From: Micromonospora parathelypteridis
Lineage (GTDB): Bacteria > Actinomycetota > Actinomycetes > Mycobacteriales > Micromonosporaceae
Length of the DNA: 64,000 bases
Reading direction: 5' to 3'
NCBI RefSeq assembly: GCF_014201145.1
Contig: NZ_JACHDP010000001.1
Location: 4,154,001-4,218,000, forward strand
Positions 32,445 to 41,811 of the stretch are shown in pieces. Position 1 is the first letter of the stretch, and each line of letters opens with the position of its first letter. The position numbers and the translations under genes are program-made. Below the pieces are notes generated by a model that worked only from the letters and a program-made list of their open reading frames with translations, did no database searches and had not been told where the DNA came from.

Positions 32445-33830
32445 GTGTCTGATCTGTCCCAGATTGTGAAGGCGTACGACGTCCGAGGGACGGTGCCGGA
32501 CCAGTGGGACGAGCGGGCCGCAGAGGCACTGGGAGCCGCATTCACCCAACTGCTCAACTCCACCGACGAGCCGGGTGACGCGGTCGTCGTCGGGTACGAC
32601 ATGCGGGCTACCTCGCCCGGACTGGCCGCCGCGTTCGCCGCCGGCGTACGGGCGGAGGGGCGCTCGGTGATCGAGATCGGGCTCGCGTCCACCGACCTGC
32701 TCTACTTCGCCTCCGGCTCGCTCGATCTGCCCGGTGCGATGTTCACGGCCAGCCACAATCCGGCTCAGTACAACGGCATCAAGATGTGCCGCTCCGGCGC
32801 CCGCCCGATCGGTCAGGAGAGCGGTCTGGCGGAGATCAGGGAGCGGGCCCAGGCCCTCCTGGACTCGGGCGAAGCACGCCCGGCCGGCGAGCCGACCCGG
32901 CCGACCGACAAGCGCGACCTGCTCCCCGACTACGCCGGCTACCTGCGCAAGCTGGTCGACCTCTCGGGCATCCGGCCGTTGAAGGTCGTCGTCGACGCCG
33001 GTAACGGGATGGGTGGCTTCACCGTCCCCACCGTGCTGGGCGCCGCCGCCCTGTCGCCCCTGCCGCTGGAGATCGTGCCGCTCTACTTCGAGTTGGACGG
33101 CAGCTTCCCCAACCACGAGGCCAACCCACTGGACCCGGCGAACCTGGTCGACCTCCAGCGCGCCGTGGTCGAACACGGGGCCGACATCGGGTTGGCCTTC
33201 GACGGTGATGCCGACCGGTGCTTCGTGGTGGACGAGCGCGGCGAGCCGGTCTCGCCGTCGGCGATCACCGCCCTCGTCGCCGCGCGTGAGCTGGCCAAGC
33301 ACCCGGGTTCCACCGTGATCCACGGTCTGATCACCTCCAGCGCGGTTGCGGAGATCATCCGTGAGCACGGTGGGCAGCCGGTCGTCGCCCGGGTCGGGCA
33401 CTCCTTCATCAAGGCGGAGATGGCCCGGACGAACGCCGTCTTCGGCGGCGAGCACTCCGCGCACTACTACTTCCGGGACTTTTGGTTCGCCGACACGGGC
33501 ATGCTCGCGGCGATGCACACCCTGGCCGCGTTGGGCGAGCAGTCGCTGCCGCTGTCGGTGCTGGCCGGCGAGTACGAGCGTTACATCGCCTCCGGCGAGA
33601 TCAACTCGACGGTGGCCGACCAGGCGGCGGCGGTGGCCGACGTGCGGGCCGCGTACCCCGATGCGGTGGCCGACGAGATGGACGGGCTGACGCTGCGTTT
33701 CCCCGACGGCGCCTGGTTCAACCTGCGCGCCTCCAACACGGAGCCGCTGCTGCGGCTCAACGTCGAGGCACCCACGCGGGATCGGATGGTATCGCTCCGG
33801 GACGACGTGCTCGACCGCGTTCGCCGATAA
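32445..33830 (+). CDS. manB: Phosphomannomutase / phosphoglucomutase
   Basis: This 461-residue cytoplasmic enzyme interconverts mannose-6-phosphate and mannose-1-phosphate (and probably the glucose phosphates) for GDP-mannose and glycan synthesis. S103 in TASHNP is the phosphorylated catalytic serine, D253-G-D255-A-D257-R is the Mg-binding loop, GGEHSAHYYFRDFWFADTG is the sugar-binding loop and RASNTEPLLRLNVE the phosphate-binding loop. The GTG at 32445 follows AAGGAG by eight bases; a GTG at 32415 in frame lacks one. TACGCT at 32401-32406 is a likely -10. It opens the conserved run manB-trm112-SIS isomerase-transporter-manA-ahcY. Confidence 0.94.
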   Translation: MSDLSQIVKAYDVRGTVPDQWDERAAEALGAAFTQLLNSTDEPGDAVVVGYDMRATSPGLAAAFAAGVRAEGRSVIEIGLASTDLLYFASGSLDLPGAMFTASHNPAQYNGIKMCRSGARPIGQESGLAEIRERAQALLDSGEARPAGEPTRPTDKRDLLPDYAGYLRKLVDLSGIRPLKVVVDAGNGMGGFTVPTVLGAAALSPLPLEIVPLYFELDGSFPNHEANPLDPANLVDLQRAVVEHGADIGLAFDGDADRCFVVDERGEPVSPSAITALVAARELAKHPGSTVIHGLITSSAVAEIIREHGGQPVVARVGHSFIKAEMARTNAVFGGEHSAHYYFRDFWFADTGMLAAMHTLAALGEQSLPLSVLAGEYERYIASGEINSTVADQAAAVADVRAAYPDAVADEMDGLTLRFPDGAWFNLRASNTEPLLRLNVEAPTRDRMVSLRDDVLDRVRR

Positions 33831-33891
33831 GATCGCCAGCGCCGGTCGGCACCGCCGCCGGTCAAGCCGCACACGTGGAAGGAGCCGTGCC

Positions 33892-34077
33892 ATGGCCCTG
33901 GATCCGCAGTTGCTCGAGATTCTCGCCTGCCCGGACACGCACCACGCCCCACTCACCTACGACGCAGAGGCGCAGACGTTGACCTGCACGGAGTGCGGCC
34001 GGATCTTCGAGGTCCGCGACGACGTGCCGGTGCTGCTGCTCGACGAGGCACGCGGCGGCCCCGGGCAGTCCTCATGA
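33892..34077 (+). CDS. Trm112-like small protein
   Basis: This 61-residue protein belongs to the bacterial Trm112p-like (YcaR-type) family: LDPQLLEILACPDTHHAPLTY, then LTCTECGRIFEVRDDVPVLL. It has Cys/His residues that could bind zinc (C12, H16/H17, C29, C32 by my count), although the canonical second Cys of the first knuckle is replaced by His. Family members act as small partners of methyltransferases in eukaryotes; the bacterial role is unknown. It sits between manB and the SIS isomerase gene, which its stop codon overlaps (ATGA), as in other actinobacteria. Confidence 0.88.
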   Translation: MALDPQLLEILACPDTHHAPLTYDAEAQTLTCTECGRIFEVRDDVPVLLLDEARGGPGQSS

Positions 34078-35270
34078 TCGACGGTACGGCTGGGGTCAGC
34101 GGACGCCGCGATGCCGACGAGGCCCTGCTGGACAACCCGGACGCGCTGGCCGAGCACGACCCGGGCGGGATGCTCCGGCACACGGCGTCGGCAGGTGCGC
34201 AGGTCCGCGAGAGCGCGGCACTGGCCGCCGAGGCGAACCTCGGGGTGCTCGCCGACGACGGTCGCCCACGAGCCGTGGTGATCGCTGGCATCGGCACCGC
34301 GGGGCGTACCGGAGACGTGCTGGCCACGGTCGCCGGGCCGCGCTGCCCGGTCCCGATCATCGGGCACCGCAGCGCGGGCGTACCCGGTTGGGTGGGCGCG
34401 GCCGACGTGGTGATCGCGGTGAGCGCGTCCGGTCGTAGCCCGGAGGCGCTTGGCGCCGCCGAGGCGGCGCACCGACGCGGTGCCCGGCTGGTCGCCGTGG
34501 GCGCCCCCGACTCGCAGTTGCAGTCGATCGCCGAGCAGGCCCGCGCGCCGTTCATCCCGGTGCCCCGGCGTGCCCCGGCCCGGGCCAGCCTCTGGGCGCT
34601 CACCGTGCCGGTCCTGCTCGCGGCCCGTTCCCTCGGGCTCGTGAAGGTCAACGAGGCCGACCTGGCGGAGACCGCGGCCCGCCTCGACGCGGACGCCGAC
34701 CGCTGCCGGTCCGCCGCGGAGTCCTTCGTCAACCCGGCGAAGTCGCTGGCCCTGGGTCTGGCCGGCTCGATCCCGATCGTCTGGGGCTCGTCCCCGCTGG
34801 CCACCGTGGCCGCCCGCCGGTTCGGCGACACCCTGTCGGCCAACGCCCGCTACCCGGTGGTCACCGGAGCGCTCGGTGAGGCTGGTCGGGGCCGGGTCGG
34901 GCTGCTCGACGGCGTCTTCGGCGGCCTGGCCGAGGGCGAGCGGGACATCTTCGCCGACCCGGCGGAGGACGACGGCGAGGGCACCCGCCTGCGGCTGGTG
35001 CTGCTGCGTGACGGCGGGCTCAACGCCGAGGACGACACCGACGAGCCGCTCGCCGTCGAGGAGCGCCGCGCGGACGCGGTGCAGACCCTCGCCGAGCGCC
35101 GCGGCGTGCGGTGCGACGTGGTGACCGCCGAGGGCGGCTCCGCGCTGGAGCGGCTGGCCTCGCTGATCGCGGTACCGGATTTCGCCTCGGTCTACCTTGC
35201 ATTGGCCCACGGGCTGGACCCGATGGCCGTTCCGGCCATCACCGAAATGAAGGAGCTGTCGAACCAGTGA
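34074..35270 (+). CDS. SIS-domain phosphosugar isomerase (phosphoglucose/phosphomannose isomerase-like)
   Basis: This 398-residue protein resembles the bifunctional phosphoglucose/phosphomannose isomerases of the SIS superfamily. The first SIS domain contains AVVIAGIGTAGRTGDVLA and VVIAVSASGRSPEALGAAE; the C-terminal part is the PGI/PMI C-terminal domain with IPIVWGSSPLATVAARRFGDTLSANARYPVV and a last helix with LALAHGLDPMAVPAI. Location between manB and manA supports a role in fructose-6-P/mannose-6-P interconversion. Because a type I ManA is also present, the two may be redundant, or this one may act mainly as glucose-6-P isomerase or as a sensor. The ATG at 34074 overlaps the Trm112-like stop. 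Confidence 0.82.
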   Translation: MIDGTAGVSGRRDADEALLDNPDALAEHDPGGMLRHTASAGAQVRESAALAAEANLGVLADDGRPRAVVIAGIGTAGRTGDVLATVAGPRCPVPIIGHRSAGVPGWVGAADVVIAVSASGRSPEALGAAEAAHRRGARLVAVGAPDSQLQSIAEQARAPFIPVPRRAPARASLWALTVPVLLAARSLGLVKVNEADLAETAARLDADADRCRSAAESFVNPAKSLALGLAGSIPIVWGSSPLATVAARRFGDTLSANARYPVVTGALGEAGRGRVGLLDGVFGGLAEGERDIFADPAEDDGEGTRLRLVLLRDGGLNAEDDTDEPLAVEERRADAVQTLAERRGVRCDVVTAEGGSALERLASLIAVPDFASVYLALAHGLDPMAVPAITEMKELSNQ

Positions 35271-35337
35271 ACGTACGTAGGGGGCGGCGCGACATGCGCG
35301 GACCGGCCGGCTTCGTCGAGCGAAGCGGAGCGGTGGC

Positions 35338-36345
35338 ATGAGCGCCAACGGTGGGACGAAGGCGATTGTCGCCGCCCTGCTGGCCAACGTCGGCATCGCC
35401 GTCACCAAGTTCATTGCGTTCCTGCTCTCCGGTTCCTCGTCGATGTTGGCCGAGGCGGTCCACTCGGTCGCCGACTCCGGCAACCAGGGCCTGTTGCTGC
35501 TCGGCGGCAAGCGGGCGAAGCGCGCGGCGACCCCGGAGCACCCCTTCGGGTACGGCCGGGAGCGCTACATCTACGCGTTCATCGTGTCGATCGTGCTGTT
35601 CAGCATCGGTGGCCTGTTCGCTCTCTACGAGGCGTGGCACAAGTGGGACCACAAGGAGGGCATCAAGTCCTGGCACTGGTTGCCGGTGGCCGTGCTGGTG
35701 GCGGCGATCATCATGGAGTCGTTCTCCTTCCGGACCGCCATCAAGGAGTCCAACCACATCCGGGGCAACCAGTCCTGGGTGCGCTTCATCCGCCGGGCGA
35801 AGGCGCCGGAGCTGCCGGTGGTGCTCCTGGAGGACTTCGGGGCTTTGGTCGGTCTGGTGTTCGCGCTGTTCGGTGTCGGCATGACGCTGATCACCGGCAA
35901 CGGCCGATGGGATGCCGCCGGCACCGCGATGATCGGCCTGCTGCTGGTGACCATCGCGATCGTGCTTGCCGTCGAGACGAAGAGCCTGCTGCTCGGTGAG
36001 GGCGCCGAGGCGTCCGAGTTGGCCGCCATCGAGCGGGCCGTCATCGACGGCCCCGAGGTTGAGCGGATCATCCACATGAAGACGCTCTACCTGGGCCCGG
36101 AAGAGCTGATGGTGGCCGCGAAGATCGCCGTACCGGAATGGGAGAACGCCCACGACCTGGCCCGCGGCATCAACGTCGTGGAGGCGCGGATCCGCGCCGC
36201 GGTGCCGATCGCCCGGGTGATCTATCTGGAGCCGGACGTCTACAGCGCCGCTGCCGCCGAGGCCGGCACCGGCGCCGCCGCCGACACCGCCGTGCCACAG
36301 CCGCAGGATGCGTCGGGCGAGACGGCGCGGCGGCCCGAGGGCTGA
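35338..36345 (+). CDS. Cation diffusion facilitator family transporter
   Basis: This 335-residue membrane protein is of the CDF/ZitB type and should export divalent metals (Zn, Co, Mn or Fe) using proton exchange. Helices 1-2 include AIVAALLANVGIAVTKFIAFLLSGSSSMLAEAVHSVADSGNQ, where the H-x3-D pair of helix 2 is the metal site; HPFGYGRERYIYAF follows, typical of the subgroup near manA. A cytoplasmic C-terminal domain starts near residue 215, ending in an Ala/Glu-rich tail. The ATG at 35338 follows a weak ribosome binding site. It is three bases from manA and in the same operon. Confidence 0.88.
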   Translation: MSANGGTKAIVAALLANVGIAVTKFIAFLLSGSSSMLAEAVHSVADSGNQGLLLLGGKRAKRAATPEHPFGYGRERYIYAFIVSIVLFSIGGLFALYEAWHKWDHKEGIKSWHWLPVAVLVAAIIMESFSFRTAIKESNHIRGNQSWVRFIRRAKAPELPVVLLEDFGALVGLVFALFGVGMTLITGNGRWDAAGTAMIGLLLVTIAIVLAVETKSLLLGEGAEASELAAIERAVIDGPEVERIIHMKTLYLGPEELMVAAKIAVPEWENAHDLARGINVVEARIRAAVPIARVIYLEPDVYSAAAAEAGTGAAADTAVPQPQDASGETARRPEG

Positions 36346-36348
36346 CGG

Positions 36349-37539
36349 GTGGAGCCACTGTACGGACCGATCCGCGACTACGCCTGGGGGTCCCGCTCGG
36401 CCATCGCCCTCCTGCAGGGGCGGGCGGTGCCCAGCGCCGGCCCGGAGGCGGAGCTGTGGTTGGGCGCCCATCCGGGCGCGCCGGCCAGAGTGGACCGTGC
36501 CGGTCTGCGGGTGAGCCTCTGCGACCTGGTGCGGAACGAGCCGGGGCAGTGGCTCGGCCAGCGGGTGTCCGAGCGGTTCGGCAGCCGGCTGCCGTTCCTG
36601 CTCAAGGTCCTCGCGGCCGACGCTCCGCTGAGTTTGCAGGCACACCCGGACGCGGAACAGGCCAAGGCCGGCTTCGCCGCGGAGCAGGCCAAGGCCGGAT
36701 TCGCCGCGGAGCAGGGGCGCCCCCAGGGGGAGCGCAACTACTCCGACCCGCACCACAAGCCGGAGTTGCTGGTCGCGCTCACCCCGTTCGAGGCGCTGTG
36801 TGGCTTCCGGGACCCGGCCGAGTCGGCCGAGGCGCTCGCCGCGTTCGGCGTACCGAAATTGACGCCGGTGGTTGCCGCGTTGCGGGCCGGGCCGGCGGGG
36901 TTGCGGACGGCGGTGCGGACGCTGCTCGGCTGGCCGGTCGCGGAGCGCGACGAGTTGCTGGGTTCCGTGCTGGCGGCGTCGGCCGACGGCCCGGACGCGG
37001 AGCTGGTCCGCCGGCTGGCCAAGGCCTACCCGGCGGATCCGGGTGCGCTGGTGGCGCTGCTGCTGCACCACGTGCGGCTGGTGCCGGGGGAGGCGATCTG
37101 GATGCCCGCCGGCAACCTGCACGCCTACCTGAGCGGCTGTGGAGTGGAGATCATGGCGGCCAGCGACAACGTGCTGCGTGGCGGCCTGACCCCGAAGCGG
37201 GTGGACGTCGACGAGTTGCTGCGGGTGCTGCGCTTCGAGGTGCTCGACGATCCGGTGCGCGCCGCGGAGCCGGTCGGCCCGGGTCTGGACTGGTGGCCCG
37301 TGCCGGTGGACGACTTCGCGTTGCACCGGGTGCGTGTCGATGCGGCGGTGCCCTCGGTCACGCTGCCCTTGCCCGGCCCCCGGGTGGTGCTCTGTGGTGG
37401 CGGCTCGATCACCGTGGACGACGGTGCCGGCGCGCTGACGCTGGCTTCCGGCGAGGCGGCGATCGGTACGGCGGCCGGCGAGCCGCTGCGGATCAGCGGC
37501 GCTGGTGAGGGGTACGTCGCGACCTCCGGGTTGCGGTGA
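36349..37539 (+). CDS. manA: Mannose-6-phosphate isomerase, class I
   Basis: This 396-residue zinc enzyme interconverts mannose-6-phosphate and fructose-6-phosphate. Diagnostic parts are IRDYAWGSR at the start, ELWLGAHPGAPA, the zinc-site QAHPD, YSDPHHKPELLVALTPFEALCGF, and GEAIWMPAGNLHAYLSGCGVEIMAASDNVLRGGLTPK. The GTG at 36349 starts four bases after the transporter stop. A perfect in-frame duplication of 27 nt (36652-36678 and 36679-36705, one or two mismatches) repeats AEQAKAGFA just after QAHPD; it adds a loop of nine residues in a region that should tolerate it. Confidence 0.93.
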   Translation: MEPLYGPIRDYAWGSRSAIALLQGRAVPSAGPEAELWLGAHPGAPARVDRAGLRVSLCDLVRNEPGQWLGQRVSERFGSRLPFLLKVLAADAPLSLQAHPDAEQAKAGFAAEQAKAGFAAEQGRPQGERNYSDPHHKPELLVALTPFEALCGFRDPAESAEALAAFGVPKLTPVVAALRAGPAGLRTAVRTLLGWPVAERDELLGSVLAASADGPDAELVRRLAKAYPADPGALVALLLHHVRLVPGEAIWMPAGNLHAYLSGCGVEIMAASDNVLRGGLTPKRVDVDELLRVLRFEVLDDPVRAAEPVGPGLDWWPVPVDDFALHRVRVDAAVPSVTLPLPGPRVVLCGGGSITVDDGAGALTLASGEAAIGTAAGEPLRISGAGEGYVATSGLR

Positions 37540-37820
37540 CGGACAGGTTCCGGCGACGGCGCAAGTCCGACTTTTCCGGAATAGCTTGACGTCACCTTGC
37601 CCGAGTGTGACTCTATGAGTACGCAGCGTTATCGCGACGACGGTCCGAGAACGTGCGAGGGAACCAAACCGGGGGGATGCGCGGGGCGGGCGGGACGTGG
37701 GCGGGAATTCCGTCCATTACCGACCGCCCCGTGCGCTGTCTGCGGACCGTCCCCCTGCTGCCCGTCGGCGGCGCGCGTAAGGTGGAGGATCGGCGTAGAC
37801 ATCGTTCGACAGGAGCTTTC
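37540..37820 (+). promoter_or_regulatory. Upstream region of ahcY
   Basis: These 281 bases hold no supported gene. A TTGACG at about 37587 and several TAnnnT words, including TAGACA about 25 nt before the start, could be promoter parts, and AGGAG at 37811-37815 is the ribosome binding site. I looked for a SAH- or SAM-type riboswitch and could not recognise a conserved core. Confidence 0.35.
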
Positions 37821-39320
<1,500 letters not shown>

Positions 39321-39335
39321 TCGACGTTCTTCCGG

Positions 39336-39365
39336 ACCGGGTCGGCTGTTCGCAGCCGGCCCGGT
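39336..39365. terminator. ahcY terminator hairpin with TTCG loop
   Basis: ACCGGGTCGGCTG (39336-39348) pairs with CAGCCGGCCCGGT (39353-39365), with one T-G pair, around the stable TTCG tetraloop. It starts 16 nt past the ahcY stop and 31 nt from the convergent small gene, so it may work in both directions. Confidence 0.8.
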
Positions 39366-39395
39366 TCGTCGTCTGCGGCTCTGCGATTGGCGGGT

Positions 39396-39554
39396 TCAGC
39401 CGGAACGTGGGCCGCGGCGGGTGGGGCGGAACCACGTCCAGATGCACCAGGCCAGCCAGCCGAGCGACACGGCGGTGGCCAGCGCCCGCTGACGCAGCGC
39501 GCTGAGCAGCAGCACCACGGCCAGCACCGTCAGCCACGGCAGGAATCCCTTCAC
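39396..39554 (-). CDS. 52-residue membrane protein, convergent with ahcY
   Basis: The minus strand codes for a 52-residue protein starting VKGFLPWLTVLAVVLL, with one or two hydrophobic helices (residues about 3-20 and 28-42, the second rich in Trp: GWLAWCIWTWF) and a basic end (RPTRRGPRSG). The GTG at 39554 has AAGGA about nine bases upstream, a good ribosome binding site. The composition, basic C-terminus and spacing from the ahcY terminator support a real small gene, but no homologue is known to me. It may be a small membrane regulator or a stress protein. Confidence 0.6.
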   Translation of the reverse strand: MKGFLPWLTVLAVVLLLSALRQRALATAVSLGWLAWCIWTWFRPTRRGPRSG

Positions 39555-39667
39555 GGCGGGGATCCTTCCACAGCCGGACGGTGCCGGCTGGTCGCCGGCC
39601 GGGGAGACCCTGTCGCAGGGCTAGTGAGCTTGTCGTGAACGACTTGACGAGGCCCCTGAGCAGGGAG

Positions 39668-39706
39668 CAAGGTATGCCTGCCCTAAGTTAGCTGAGGCGT
39701 TCCTAA
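39668..39706 (+). promoter_or_regulatory. Two adjacent IdeR/DtxR-like iron boxes
   Basis: TTAGCTGAGGCGTTCCTAA at 39688-39706 matches the consensus TTAGGTTAGSCTAACCTAA at 14 of 19 positions, and CAAGGTATGCCTGCCCTAA at 39668-39686 matches at about 13. They are spaced 20 bp apart and end 17 nt before the FTR1-type permease gene. Iron-dependent repression of the efe operon by an IdeR-type protein fits, but binding is inferred. Confidence 0.6.
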
Positions 39707-39723
39707 CGAACTCGGAGCCCCGG

Positions 39724-40629
39724 ATGTTCGCCACCTACCTGATCGGTCTGCGGGAAGGCCTGGAAGCCACGCTGGTGGTGAGCATCCTCGTCGCGTTCCT
39801 GGTGAAGTCGCAGCGTCGGGATCGGTTGCCGCAGGTGTGGGCGGGCGTCGGTCTGGCCGTGGCGCTGTCGGTGCTGTTCGGTTGGCTGATCGAGTACACG
39901 TCGACCTCGCTGCTGTCCCGTTCCGAGGACCGGGAGTTGTTCGAGGCGATCACCTCCGTCGCCGCTGTCGTCTTCGTCACCTGGATGATCTTCTGGATGC
40001 GCCGGGCCGCCCGGAGCATCGCGGGTGAGTTGCGGGGCAAGCTCACCGAGGCGTTGGCTGTCGGGTCGCTCGCGGTCGCTGGCATGGCGTTCCTCGCGGT
40101 GGTTCGGGAGGGCCTGGAGACCGCGCTGATCTTCTACTCGGCTGCTCAGGGCGCGGCCGGCGACAGTGGGCCGCTGCTCGCGTTGATTGGCGGCATCGTC
40201 ACCGCGGTGGTGCTCGGCGTGCTGCTGTATGCCAGCGCGCTGCGGATCAACCTGGGCAAGTTCTTCACCTGGACCGGTGCGCTGCTGATCCTGGTCGCCG
40301 CGGGCATCCTCAAGTACGGCGTGCACGACTTCCAGGAGGCGGGTGTCCTGCCCGGCCTGAACGATCTGGCCTTCGACATCACCAGCACGCTCGACCCGAC
40401 CACCTGGTACGCCGCCCTGCTGGCCGGCATGTTCAACGTGACTCCCGCGCCCACCGTACTGGAGACGATTGCCTGGGTCGCGTACGCAGTGCCGGTCCTT
40501 CTGCTCTTCCTGCGACCGGCCCGGCGTAAGCCGGCACCCACCGCGACCACCACCACCGTCACCGAGCGCGGGGCCGACACCGGCACCGAGGCCGAGGCCG
40601 AGGCCGAGGCCACGCCGCAGCGGGCCTGA
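39724..40629 (+). CDS. efeU: FTR1/EfeU-type high-affinity iron permease
   Basis: This 301-residue permease carries ferric iron across the membrane after the EfeO/EfeB steps. It has about seven membrane helices and two REGLE iron motifs: R10-E-G-L-E in IGLREGLEATLVVSILVA and R128-E-G-L-E in AVVREGLETALIFY. The C-terminal 40 residues are a charged, Thr/Glu/Ala-rich tail with a repeated EAEAEA stretch. It is first in a three-gene operon with efeO and efeB, 23 nt before efeO. Two IdeR-like boxes lie just upstream, consistent with induction under iron limitation. Confidence 0.93.
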   Translation: MFATYLIGLREGLEATLVVSILVAFLVKSQRRDRLPQVWAGVGLAVALSVLFGWLIEYTSTSLLSRSEDRELFEAITSVAAVVFVTWMIFWMRRAARSIAGELRGKLTEALAVGSLAVAGMAFLAVVREGLETALIFYSAAQGAAGDSGPLLALIGGIVTAVVLGVLLYASALRINLGKFFTWTGALLILVAAGILKYGVHDFQEAGVLPGLNDLAFDITSTLDPTTWYAALLAGMFNVTPAPTVLETIAWVAYAVPVLLLFLRPARRKPAPTATTTTVTERGADTGTEAEAEAEATPQRA

Positions 40630-40652
40630 CCCCACGAGGAGAGACAGTTCAG

Positions 40653-41786
40653 ATGCGTACCCCCCGATTTTTCGCGTTGGCTGCTGCCGGTGTGCTGGCG
40701 ACGGCCGGTGTGACCGCCTGTTCGGACTCCGACAAGGGTGACGCGGCTGGGGCCGGTGGCCCGATCGCGGTCAAGGCCAGCGACACCGCTTGTGAGGTCG
40801 GTTCGACCGACCTGGGTGCGGGTACCGCGACCTTCAAGATCACTAATTCGGGTGCGAAGGTGACCGAGTTCTACGTGTATGCCGACGGCGACCGGGTTAT
40901 GGGTGAGGTGGAGAACATCGCCCCCGGGCTGAGCCGTGAGCTGCACGTGGAGTTGCCGGCCGGGACGTATCAGACGGCTTGCAAGCCCGGGATGAGCGGT
41001 AAGGGCATCCGGGGTGCGCTCAAGGTCAGCGGGTCGGCGCAGCCGCTCACCGCCGATGCCGCGTTGGCCGACGCGACCGAGAACTACCAGCGTTACGTGA
41101 AGAGCCAGACCGCTGCCCTGCTCGACAAGACCGAGGAGTTCGTCGGCGCGGTCAAGGCCGGTGACGTGGCGAAGTCGAAGGCGCTCTTCCCGGTGGCGCG
41201 TACTTACTGGGAGCGGATCGAGCCGGTGGCCGAGATTTTCGGCGACCTTGACCCCAAGATCGATGGCCGTGAGGAGGTCATTGAGGAGGGGATGGAGTTC
41301 ACCGGTTTCCACCGGATCGAGAAGGACCTGTGGCAGTCCGGTGACATCAGCAAGGACGGCCCGATCGCCGACCGCCTGCTGGTGGACGTCAAGGAGATCG
41401 TGGCGAAGGCCAACGCCGAAAAGCTCTCCCCGCTCCAACTCGCCAACGGCGCGAAGGAACTCCTCGACGAGGTGGCCAGCGGCAAGATCACCGGCGAGGA
41501 GGATCGCTACTCGCACACCGACCTGTGGGACTTCGCCGCCAACCTCGAAGGTTCCAAGGCCGCCGTGTCCGCCCTCCGCCCCGCGCTGGAGCAGCGCGCG
41601 CCGGAGCTGGTCAAGCAGTTGGACACCGAGTTCGCCAACGTCGAGGCGCTGCTCGGCAAGCACCGCGACGGCGACGGGTGGAAGCTGCACACCGCGTTGA
41701 GCAAGACCGAGCTCAAGGAGCTCTCCGACGGCATCAACGCCCTCGCCGAGCCGATCAGCAAGGTCGCCGCAGCCGTCGCGAAGTAA
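40653..41786 (+). CDS. efeO: EfeO: iron-uptake lipoprotein, cupredoxin plus imelysin (M75) domains
   Basis: This 377-residue lipoprotein has a signal sequence ending in lipobox VTAC (Cys near residue 24), a cupredoxin-like domain at about 45-140 (FKITNSGAKVTEFYVYADGDRVMGEVENIAPG) and an imelysin-type M75 domain from about 150. The HxxE metal motif of that domain is visible in GFHRIEKDLW, followed by LLVDVKEIVAK and EDRYSHTDLWDFAANLEG. Full-length EfeO has both domains, as here. It would bind ferrous or ferric iron outside the membrane and pass it to EfeU. An AGGAGAGA ribosome binding site precedes the ATG. Confidence 0.92.
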   Translation: MRTPRFFALAAAGVLATAGVTACSDSDKGDAAGAGGPIAVKASDTACEVGSTDLGAGTATFKITNSGAKVTEFYVYADGDRVMGEVENIAPGLSRELHVELPAGTYQTACKPGMSGKGIRGALKVSGSAQPLTADAALADATENYQRYVKSQTAALLDKTEEFVGAVKAGDVAKSKALFPVARTYWERIEPVAEIFGDLDPKIDGREEVIEEGMEFTGFHRIEKDLWQSGDISKDGPIADRLLVDVKEIVAKANAEKLSPLQLANGAKELLDEVASGKITGEEDRYSHTDLWDFAANLEGSKAAVSALRPALEQRAPELVKQLDTEFANVEALLGKHRDGDGWKLHTALSKTELKELSDGINALAEPISKVAAAVAK

Positions 41787-41811
41787 CTGATTGGCAGGGA
41801 GAGTCGATTCG

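Noticed and set aside
35239..37326. Antisense reading frame of almost 700 codons over the transporter and manA
   Set aside because: Shadow of real genes in high-GC DNA; low-complexity His/Arg/Gly composition and no conserved motif.
37540..37820. SAH or SAM riboswitch in front of ahcY
   Set aside because: I found no recognisable conserved core or pseudoknot-forming set of helices; only weak hairpins.
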